Positions 25,482 to 36,394 of a DNA stretch of 64,000 bases are shown here, one piece after another (the first letter of the stretch is position 1; each line of letters begins with the position of its first letter). This DNA comes from Vespula vulgaris. Taxonomy: Eukaryota > Arthropoda > Insecta > Hymenoptera > Vespidae. Position numbers and translations under genes: made by a program. Below the pieces are notes generated by a model. That model searched no databases. It was not told the origin of the DNA and saw only the letters and a list, made by a program, of their open reading frames with translations. The stretch is taken from contig NC_066587.1 in the NCBI RefSeq assembly GCF_905475345.1, forward strand, positions 1,981,570-2,045,569, written 5' to 3'.

Positions 25482-26284
25482 AAATAAAATTCTACTTCTA
25501 CTTCTACTTGCAATATGATAGAATTAATTCCCATTACTATTAAGCGAATAGCTGTATATAATCACTTTATATTGCTAATAATATTTGCACAAATATATAT
25601 ATATATTTAATATATTAAAATTCTATGAACAAATATATATAAAATACATGCATTTGTGACTTAAATCAAAAGTTCGTCAATTATTTAGTGAAAAATAATA
25701 ATTAGTGAATATATATTTATATATTAAATATTATTTTCATAAAAATGAAGAAATTAGTTTATTTCCATATAAATATGTACCGACGCTATATCGTATTTAT
25801 CACGGATTATTGAGATTGACACATTAAAGTAATTATAAATGTGAGTAAATGAAAACTTTTAATTTGAATCCAGTTGAGTAACATTTTCTATTCTAACTCA
25901 TACTAATTTATTCGACTATATAAGTTTATAACTAATTTGGTAGACCCATGCGTGCAACAGTATTTCCCATTCCCACTTGTAGTTCCTATTTTGTCCGTAT
26001 GTAGTGCTGAAGTCGTATATGCTAGTTGGGAAAATTGGGAACAGTCTTAAGGTTAGAAAGTTTATTACATATTTGTAACGCTAGATGGCACAAGTTTGGA
26101 TATATATAATAGTAATACCTTCTTCATAATAATAATACCTTCTTCTTTAAACATCGTTAATTACAGTTAATTCACAGTCATATTCGATTTATCTGACACG
26201 ATGGCACGAGTTAACCTGTAAGTAATTGAAAAGTTGTTTCGCTGTAAACATTTTTAAAAGAAAGTGTATAATTTTGTTATATCA
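25482..26284. other. Unique AT-rich DNA between the array and spt4
   Basis: Array similarity stops at about 25,481, just after GGGCGAATGGCTGCATATCTT. The rest is unique and AT-rich and must hold the spt4 promoter and 5' UTR. A six-codon upstream frame, ATG GCA CGA GTT AAC CTG TAA, lies at 26,201-26,221; its end overlaps a donor-like GTAAGT. No other gene is visible. Confidence 0.6.
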
Positions 26285-26950
26285 ATGGAAACGGTGCCGA
26301 AAGATTTACGTGGTCTAAGAGCATGTTTAGTATGCTCGTTGATCAAGGTATGTATAATTTTTATCGAAGTTTTCCAAACGTTAAAACAAATCTGTATTTT
26401 ATTTATTTATTTAGAGTATTTTTTCTCTTTAATTCTGGTAGACTTTCGATCAGTTTGAATTTGATGGTTGTGACAATTGTGATGAATTTTTACGTATGAA
26501 AAATAACAAAGACAATGTTTTTGATTGTACGAGTTCTAATTTCGATGGGTATGTTTTTATTTTTTAACATCTATAATATAAATAAAGCTTTCAATATGTG
26601 ACATTCATAGAAATGTCTCTTTTTGGATTATATATTATTTCATAATTATTTCGTTTTTCTACTCATCAGCATGATTGCAGCAATGAGTCCAGAAGATAGT
26701 TGGGTGTGCAAATGGCAAAGAATTAGTAAGTAATCAAATATTATCGAAAAATAAATACTTTATATTTTAAATATAATTTGAAAAATGTACATGTGTTTCC
26801 TTGTATCAAACCCAATATATTTTTCTTTTAGATCGCTTTTGTAAAGGAGTTTATGCAATATCGGTATCAGGTCGCCTTCCAGCAGGCGTTATAAGGGAAA
26901 TGAAAAGTAGAGGTATAGTTTATAGACCACGAGATACAAGTCAGAGATGA
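26285..26950 (+). CDS. spt4: Transcription elongation factor SPT4
   Basis: Spt4 pairs with Spt5 as DSIF, which clamps RNA polymerase II and sets promoter-proximal pausing and processivity in the nucleus. Coding exons are 26,285-26,347, 26,442-26,548, 26,670-26,725 and 26,832-26,950; all phases agree and give 114 residues, against 117 in human. The zinc site is visible as C14-x2-C17 (CLVC) and C31-x2-C34 (CDNC). Highly conserved stretches are PKDLRGLRAC, FDQFEFDGCDNC, DCTSSNFDG, MSPEDSWV and the C-terminal GIVYRPRD. I chose the ATG at 26,285 because it directly precedes ETVPKDLR, as in the family. An upstream ATG at 26,201 opens only a six-codon frame and no acceptor joins it in phase. The gene lies about 0.8 kb from the repeat array and converges on the synergin gene. 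Confidence 0.95.
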
Positions 26951-27282
26951 ATATATATTCTAATAATAAATATTTATTATATCTAAAATTTTTCTACCAA
27001 CTTCTATGACTATTTAACATGATAATATAAATGTATATATATTTTATAAATACGATTATGGTTAAAGAATACTTATGTACAATACAGAATATTATAGTAG
27101 ATAGAGTGTATGTCTAACTCGATCTATTTTAAATATTTCTGTTATTTGGCTAATAATAAAGTTAGATGTATCATACAAAAGATGTATGGTGGCATCATTT
27201 TTATTTTTTCATTGGAATACTATATTTTCTTCTGATTAAACTGTACAATATAACTCGAAATATAACTTTATTTAAGTTAGTG
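26951..27282. other. Short convergent 3' intergenic spacer
   Basis: Only 332 bases separate the spt4 stop from the synergin stop. AATAAA-type signals for spt4 occur near 26,967. For the minus-strand gene, TTTATT at 27,267-27,272 reads as AATAAA eleven bases past its stop, with another near 27,200. Confidence 0.55.
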
Positions 27283-30282
27283 TCAAATGTGATTATTGGT
27301 TGAACATATATTTGTAAAGGAATAAAATGTGGGATATTGTATCGCAGGCAATTGATTGTTTACACAGTTGAGCCACAAATTTGCACAGGTTACGTGATAA
27401 TTATTTTCGTTATAAATTACTTTGTCGCTGGTAATGACAGTTAAACAGAGTGCACAAGAAATGCACTCTCCTTGATGCAAAGGCCAAGTTGGTAGTTCTG
27501 TTACGATCTACAATAATATAGAAAACAGTTGATGAATAAACGTACATATACTTATATAATTATGTTGTAACAAATATATAAAAGATAATAGAAAATTTAT
27601 TCTATGAAACGTATGTGTATGTATGTGTGTTTGTGTGTGTATTATTTCTTACTGGTATATTAGCATAAAAAGGTTCCATTTCTGCCCAAATTCTATCGAT
27701 ATCCATAAGAAGATCATCAAATCCAATAATATTTATATCCATTTCCTTATATGAAAAATTGACTCGTCTACAAACTGCTGCAACTTCAGCTAAATCTAAT
27801 AAATACAAAGAAAAACTTAGTATTTTGAAATATTACACTTTTATATATTGTGCTGTACAGGAGATTATTGAAATTGCTTACTGCAAAGAAAGTTATATCC
27901 TTGTGCAGAATTTAATACTTCATTTAGTATAACTTCTGATGTTATATTAGTAAATATATTAGCTGCAATTTGTAATAATGATATACAACTTTCCATATAT
28001 TGTTTCCATTCCCAATAAACTGTCTGTAAAGTATTATTTTTAGTATTTTTATATATGTATACATTCATTTTATTTTTCTATTCACATTTTGATGTTTCCA
28101 TACCTGCTGTGTTATTTGTACTACTTGATCTTCTTCTGAATTTGTAGGTAAAAAGGATTTCAGATCTAAACTAGGTACAGAACCTGATCTTGTTATTGTT
28201 CGATCAGATATTCCATTCATCAATTCTATACTATTAAGAGATATAGCATCCTCCATTTGAATAAGTTTACCTGAATGTAATTTTACATAATCAAATTTTT
28301 GTGTAATTGTTTATAGGAAATATTGTATATATGTATATATATTTTTTAATGTATTAATTATATTAACTTTCTTTCTCTTTTTAATGCTTGTAAGCAGTAT
28401 AGTATACCATTAATCAATATTATTTTCACTCATATAATGGATGACATATGCTCTATCAACTATTATATCAGAACTTTAATCCTAATCTCCTAAATTAAGG
28501 ATCTCAAGTTTATTTTTTATTTATATTTTATTGCTAAAATTGTTTTGTTAAGAATAGTTAAAATTATCTCACATTTGCACTTGAAAATGACTTAAATAAT
28601 GAAAAGTGTAGAATGAAATATTTAAATATATTGTTGTCATACCTGGTTCAATCTTAGATTCAAATTTTTCATTAATTCTTTGCTCTTCAACATTGTCTCC
28701 AAATTTAACATTGTTCAAAGATTGAGAAATATCCTGTATAATGTCAATACCTGTTGTATTATTATCATCACTGTTGTTAAAAGACTTAGATTCAAAGCCT
28801 GTTATTGAATCTTTGAAACATTCAGGATTGGAATTATCCAAAATAGAATTAGCATCAATGATTGTTTGTTCAGCAGAAACAAATTCTCCAAATTCATCAT
28901 TTGATGCAATATTGTCAACAGAGTTTGTTTTGTTCGATACAGATGTTTCGTTTACTAATGCACGTAATGCACTATATTTATCTTCAGTAGATTGTAAATT
29001 CATTAAATCTCGTTGATCAGATTTTACCTCTTTAATACCAGCCTGCAGAAAGAAATCGGAAACAGTTTCGAATATTTTTATATATTATCATATAATTTCT
29101 GCATTTCTTAAATATTTTACTAATTGTTAGTATATATACCTTATCAGTAGATTCTAATTTACACATTATAGGTTTATTACCAGGTAATTGTACATTCTCC
29201 AATATATTAGTTTTAAGATCTCTTGTAGTTTCTCCATCGTCCTTTGATAAATCATTATTTCGTATAATAGTATCTTTTAATATTACAGTTTTTGACTGAT
29301 TTTTTATCGCACATTTAGGAAATAATTCTGATAAACGTTCTAACGATAAATTTTGAGAGACAGGATTTAAAGATGATAAAGAAGCGTGCGTTTGCATATG
29401 AAAGTTCATAGTTTTAGAATTTGTATTATTTCTTTTAAGTTTTTCAACTGGTTTTTTAACACCCAAGTTATGATTTGCAAGTCTACTTCCAATTGCAGAG
29501 CCTTGCTTCATATCCCAATTCGACATGCTAGGTATATTATTGACAATAGGAGCACTTTGAAATTCAGAAAAATCATCATTACTATCTAATGTACATGTAT
29601 TACTTTTTATTTCTGAACGAATTTTAATATATTTGGAATAATCTCGGGAACATGTATTTGAGTTAGAACTTATCATTAAAGTAGAACATGTCTCATTATC
29701 TAAATAAGGTGTCTTATCTAATACATTTGACACCGGTAAATTGGAATCAAATGTTAATTGGCCAGTTTTAGTTATTTTTCCTTTAACTTCAGACGTATAC
29801 TTTTCATCAAAATTCATGCACTTATTATTAGATTCTTCTTTTTTATTAACTGGATATTTTGATGAAGCATTGACATATATTGCAGATTGCACATTTAATA
29901 CACATTCTATGTTTAAATATGGAATTGGCGGAAATGGAAGTAAATGTAATATATCTAAACTATTAAATGTATAAGATGCTTGTGCAGCAGCAACAAGAGC
30001 AAGTACGATATAAAGTTCTTGTTCTGTAAGTTGTCCGGCATATTTTTGATTAGCCAAATTCCATATATGACCTAGAATTTCCATTGAGAGTTGGCTTGTA
30101 AGTAATAAAGGAAAAACTTTATTAGTGTCGACTAAAACTTCAGTCTGCAACCCGTTAGATTTAATTCTATCTTCTCTTACTGCTTCCCATACAATTTTAT
30201 ATATCGGTGGTAAAGTAGCGGAATTAGCCCACAACCAAGTTGGTAGCTGGTTTAATTTTTTATCCATGTGACTTTTATTCAT
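27283..30282 (-). CDS. Synrg: Gamma-synergin orthologue (AP-1 clathrin adaptor partner, EH domain)
   Basis: Synergin gamma binds the gamma-ear of the AP-1 adaptor at the trans-Golgi network and endosomes. Exons from 5' to 3' are 29,140-30,282, 28,643-29,042, 28,104-28,270, 27,882-28,023, 27,653-27,795 and 27,283-27,507, which close in phase for 739 residues. An EH domain fills about residues 13-110 (LPTWLWAN, PLLLTSQLSMEILGHIW, GQLTEQELYIVLALVA). Two acidic-phenylalanine adaptor-ear motifs are present: DDFSEFQSA near 235 and DEFGEFVSA near 427. The conserved C-terminal region includes YSALRALV, LCNLAEV, and a Cys/His tail (CISCALC ... HVTCANLWLNC) typical of the family. The vertebrate protein has several hundred residues before its EH domain. 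Here the first in-frame ATG lies ten residues before it, and a stop follows upstream, so this is either a short N-terminus or missing 5' exons. Confidence 0.9.
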
Positions 30283-32129
30283 TTTGTTATAGAAACTTTG
30301 ACTTTGATAAATATTTTCATTAATATAACTTGTTGATAAAACACAATCTTCTTTGTATGGACATTTCGTGTGTTAAAAGTTATATTATTGTTTTATACAT
30401 TTAACATAATAAATAAAAGATATAGCAACGCGTTAAATTCCATTAGACATTGCCAATAAAATATTATAGATTTTCATGAATATTTCGTTAAACTATATAC
30501 ATATATCACATTTCTTTACTCAACACAGATGGCTCGCCCTTTTTTAGATCACTAAAGTAGTACACAAATCCAGGAATTATTATTCATTGTATTATATAAA
30601 CAATAAATATCATATAAATAAAAAAAGTATTCTGCGACTTATCACATTTAATGCTTTTCAAAAACAAATTATTTTCTCTTTAAATTATACTCAAGAACTG
30701 TTGATATACATTACTACAAAGAAATACAAACTAGATGCGCGCATACACGTACCGTACTTCCGAGTACAGCGCTTAAACGTTTTTACTGACGTCATATTTT
30801 CAATTGAGAAAATTACTGTTTTGACACGCAGTTACGAATGATGATGATAATGATAAATAATATTATTCCATCTTACATTAATTTAAATCTTATAATTATT
30901 TGAAGTGAGTTCAAATATTTTTTATTAAGTAAAAAATTATAACCAGGAGCGTATTAAATTATCGATCATTAGAAACAACTTTATTAATCTTTAATCAGTA
31001 TTATTAGTCATATTTTTATTAATTGTGCAAATGTTTAATAAGATAATAATATATATATATTATTGTAAACATATATATTTTTAGAAAGATATTTTATATC
31101 AAATGTTCTATATAAAATATATAAATAAAACGTAAAAACTTAAAGTAGAGTTCATATTTGCCTATCCTTTTATAATTAGAATAATTATATTGCATATATT
31201 TACGAAGAGAAAAAAGAAGAGAAAAAACATTAAACATGATATGTTAGATCTATTGTATTCGATTGTGTTCATTAGAATTAATCCAAATACAAAAAGTTTC
31301 TTAAACGTAGAATAATGGATGACATGCGCAGAAATAACATAGCTTGACGTATAGCTCCACCGTGCGTTGAAATTTGGTAGTAATCGCGTAATAACGGCAA
31401 CGCTATAGAAAACGTGGAGTGTTATTCGCGCTTTAATTTAGGGATTGACCGTCGAATTTTAGTTTACGTGACTTGTTCATAATATAGACAGAGTTGAAGA
31501 TACTCTAATTGATTTCTATGCAATAAATTGGATCAAGTTTGAAACGTAAGTTCTCAAAAATGTATTTGCGTCAGAAGCTATTCGATCAATAATTTGCGTT
31601 TGCTTTATTCTAACCTATCGTTTGTCCTCTCTTCTTCATATAATATATTATTTCTTTTTATATCACTTTTCTACTATTTAATAGTTGCAATTATTATTTC
31701 CAAGCAGTTTCATTTATTGATTTTATAGGTTAAGTATAAATCTATAGAAAAGTAAATCTCTAAATATTTTCTCTTTTCTTTTTTTTCTCAGAATATATAG
31801 CGTATTTTTGATTAATGGAATCTTTATTCATGACACGCATAACTTTAATATTGAATAAAGTTTAATGAAGAGAACATTTTAATAATTTTTAATAATAATA
31901 TGCATACGCTAATATAATTGTATAGATTATATTTGGAAAATGTAGAATTTGTTGGTTATAAAATCGAATGTTTAAAAAAACAAAAAAATTAAAAGAAAGT
32001 AAATTAAATCTTCCAAATAATTAATCATTGATATTTACTTAGTATTATCATATAATGATATATATATATTACATAATAGATAGTTGATAAATGATTTTTA
32101 TTACTTAGAACTTGCAGTTATTATATAAA
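30283..32129. promoter_or_regulatory. Divergent promoter region of synergin and Srrm234
   Basis: The region separates two start codons facing apart. It contains TGCGCGCA (30,736-30,743, NRF1/Ewg-like), a perfect CRE TGACGTCA (30,787-30,794) and a CATGCGCAG motif near 31,323. A likely non-coding first exon of Srrm234 ends with the donor GTAAGT at 31,546. It would join TTACTTAG ending near 32,108, 22 bases before the ATG. The middle is AT-rich with no gene. Sites are called by eye from motif match only. Confidence 0.5.
30787..30794. promoter_or_regulatory. Perfect CRE palindrome TGACGTCA
   Basis: The octamer is the consensus CREB/ATF site. It lies about 500 bases upstream of the synergin ATG, 44 bases from the TGCGCGCA motif. 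Confidence 0.45.
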
Positions 32130-35100
32130 ATGTATAACGGTATTGGCCTTCAAACACCCCGTGGATCTGGAACCAATGGACATGTTCAAAGAAACTGGGC
32201 TATTATACGCAAAACAAAGGATAAAGTTAATTATAAAACTGATGAAGGAAAGATAGAACAAATAAATAAACAACCTAATAAGGAGATTCTTGATCATGTC
32301 AGAAAGCGAAAAGTTGAAGTTAAATGTGCAGAATTAGCAGACATTTTGGAAGAACAAGGGTAGATATATTTTTATGCACTTTGTTATACTTATCTCTTAT
32401 TTATTTATATTCATATATAATAATCTATATTACACTATCAATAAAATGAAATTAAAAAAGTTTTGCTTTATATAATAATTTTTAATGCTATAGCTTTATC
32501 TGGTTTTAATATTAATAAAAAAGAACAGAACCTTATATAGTTTGTTGCTATTTTGCAATTTTTTTTATTTAATTCTTTGTATTTACAATTATCATGTAGT
32601 TAAACTTTTACATATGAATGTCAAATGTTATTTCAATTAAGAATTTAATATATACATATGATTGGCATAATAAATTTAATCATCATTATAAAATTTGTTC
32701 TTACAGATTCACAACTGAAGAAGTAACAAAGAAAGTGGAATCTTATCGTTCGATGTTAATGGGTACAGAAATGAAGACAAGTGCACCACGTGACGAATTC
32801 GGCCGTATAAAGTAAAGTTTATTACTATATATATATATATTTTTGCTATTCCAATTATTTCTTGTTAACTACTTAAAAAAGTTTGTCATAGTGTGAATGG
32901 TAATTTGATAAAAACTGCATGAACATATTCACGATTATTCAGCATAAGTTTTGAAAGGCTTCTTTCCAAAGCCTATTGCATATGAATGTGCTTCATTATA
33001 AAATTCACATCTAATTCATTTCTCTGTCACAAGATATTGTTACAATTGGATTACAATTTTATTGTTCATATAAATGTCATTTATATTAATGTAGAGCTTA
33101 TATTTTTCAAGAAAATCAATGATTCATATAAAAATCTATAATCAATTATAATCTATATGAATCATTTAAAAATTTTTTTGCAAACAAGAAAGATTTATTT
33201 ATTCAGTTATTTGTTAATGAAAATTCATTGAGTAGAGCAATTAGTAGAATAATATTTGTTAATGAAAACAATTTAGTAGAATAATTAATAGAATAATATT
33301 TGGATTTGGTAAGATATTTGATCAAAAGTAGGAATCTCTTTCTCTCTTTCTTTCTTTTTCTGTTGTTAGTAATAGATAGATTAATCAATTAGTTAAAATT
33401 GAAAGATTGTCAAAGAATGTATACACCCTTTCTTCCTTCCTTCCTCCCGGTTAGGTCATATCGACCTACCCTATAGCGCCGGCGCTAATAACGTGAAGGA
33501 AGGGGAAATGAGGAAGATGGGTGGTGTAGAGAAGATGGTAGTTGAAGGGATGCGCGAGAGACGACGGTACACGAGTTTATTCTAGCATCATTCGACGCTA
33601 TCTCAGTGCAAGAATGGACCGCGACGATGCGACGCTATGCGTCAAAAAATATCCACGAAACCATCGTAGAAACATTGAATATTGAAAGGATCAAAAAACA
33701 AAGACAAAGAGAAAAATAAACATAATGTAATCGCGAAATTAACGTAAAATCACAAAAGTCTTCCATTACCATATATATATACACACATATATATATTATC
33801 GACGTATATCTACATATCTATATATATATATATATATAGATACATATACATATATAAATATACTTATGTACACATTAGATATTAAGTGTTAAGATCGTGT
33901 TGGGAAGTGTAACGTTAGATTTCTAACATACGTGCCAACGAAAGTGATATTTCAAATGTGAACAAAAGCATCTCTTCAAAATCGTATATATGAAAAACAA
34001 AAAATAAATTAAAAAATATATATATAAAATAAAAGGAAATTCTTCCAAGAAAAATAAATTAACAATTTATTCTCGACAAAATTAAAATACCAGTGGGATA
34101 AATGCAATAACTACCACCATATCGTACTTTGATTGGTAACGAGAATGATTTGTTGAATTGCATAAAAAAGAAGAAAAGAATATTTCAAAGAGAATTTGAA
34201 AATAAAGAAAATATATCAAGAAGAGAATGCAACACGTCGATATAAGAATATATAGATGATGATGATGAATAATTTCAATGTTCCAGATATCCGAAAATGA
34301 AGGATACGACAATAGCTAGCGTGCCTGATCCAAAGTCTTCCTTATTATTTAAGCAAATGATCTCGATGATCAAATATTCACGTGTATACGTATAATTAAA
34401 ACGTATACATATTTATATATATGATATATACATATACCAATGTATATCTATAAAATATTCTTATAAGATTGTATGTATAATAGACGTATATATAAAAAAA
34501 GAAATACGTACGATGAAAATCATTATGAATAACAATAATGTTGAGTGAAAATATATACGAGGAAAAATAAGATACCAAAGAGAAAAAAAAAATTATCGAT
34601 TGAGAACAATACGTGATACATCAAGAATATATCATTGAAAGAATAAAAGAAACATAAACGAGCATTGCACACACTACGTTTCCGGCATTCTCGCCAAATA
34701 ATTGTTCTACCCAGCGAAAGCAAGAAGATTTCGAATACAAAAGGCTTTCTTGGAACTCTGCTTCTTGCATGTACGCGCGCGTGTGTATGTATGTGTGTGT
34801 GTGTAAAGGATGAGTACAATAAAGGAAGGAAAAGCATTACGTTCGCTATCCTATTCATAGTCTTGTTACTCGTCTGACTATCGCAAATGCCTTTCACATC
34901 AAGGTGGGATTCATTTCTATGTGTGCCGCCATCGTGTCTTCTTCATCTTCATCATCTTGATTATCTTGAAGATTCGAATGAGGGCGTTTTTTTGATTCTA
35001 ATTTAAAATTGAGATTATATAATCAAAGATCAATTATTTTCAACGAATTGAAAAGAAGAATTTGAAGAATCCATGTGTACCGAATATAAATATATAAATA

Positions 35101-36313
35101 TTTGAAAAAGGGGAATAGAAATCTTTCAAAGAAGAAATGAAGAAATAAAAATAATCATTTCAAAAGTCATCGTCGCTATTATTAGTCGTTCGACGGAATT
35201 CGTTATTTTTTTATTTATTAATTCTTTTATAACAATCGAGGGGAATGACTATGTCCACGACAACACCAATACCAACACCAACGCAGAAGGTAGCTCGAGG
35301 ACGAGGGCCAGCAGATGGTCGTGCTTTTTTCGAAACGTTATGGCGTGGTAATTTTTTCCTCGATCGACAGAAAGTTTTCAAACGCGGTCGTAAACGCAAG
35401 CTGCAAGCTTTAAATGAGAAAAAACGTGCCCAATTACAAATGCGACAACATTGTTGTTGCTGTCAACGTATACAACTTCATCTTCTTGCCGGACGGGGAA
35501 ATAATGTTCGCTCCGTTGTTAGGTAAATTTGTAGCGGTCGTGCTCCACTTTTTTTTTTTTAATTATTATTATTATTTATTACAACGATAGAATTATTCAA
35601 CATTTTTCCAGTGTTTTCTTTTTTTCTCTCTGGATAGTGCTCCATCCAAAGTTAAGGTTATAATACAACTTTTTTGCTTATTTAAAATCTTGAAATATTT
35701 GATTTGATGAAAAAAGAAAAAAAAAATCATCAAGCAATAAAAATTGTATGTGTACATATTTCTATATAGTGATCTAATTAACACCAAAGTTATAAGATTT
35801 TTCGTTTATTCCAAGTCTCTTCATACGTTTAAAATAATTAATATAAAATTTGTATCGATATAAAAAATATAATACAAATACTCGATCTGATAACAAAAAC
35901 ACAATCTAACGACAAATTTTTGTACTCGCGTACAAATAAAAATTTCGACTTTTAAGATATATTTTGATATTAGAAAAAAGAAAAAAAAAATTATATATAA
36001 AAATATCGAACGTGAAATTCGTTTCAGAAGAAAAGAATAAAAAATAAATTTTTTCTTTTTCGGTAACTCGAATTTCAAATTTGTACGTACATATGTAATG
36101 AACGAATGGTGCGAAAGGGATGGCGGAAAAAGTACCGCCAGCTGGATTGTATTGATCCGTAGTCGAGCGTAGCGTAGGGGTGGCTCGAACGCTCTCCTCT
36201 CGCACCCCCTGTACCCCCACTCCCACTCTGGTCTCGTCGTTCGAAGCTTTTCATTCCCCACGAAGAAGAGAGATTGCACGGTGGTTCCTCGGCGTGTTCT
36301 ACGCGTGCTGTCT

Positions 36314-36394
<81 letters not shown>

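Noticed and set aside
26264..26458. Longer spt4 start (MYNFVIS-METVPK) or a start at 26,201
   Set aside because: The first uses a non-ATG codon outside family homology. The second stops after six codons, and the only splice option gives a very short intron in the wrong frame.
34523..34897. 124-codon minus-strand frame in Srrm234 intron 2
   Set aside because: Phe/Tyr/Ile-rich from A/T runs and a GT microsatellite; no family resemblance.
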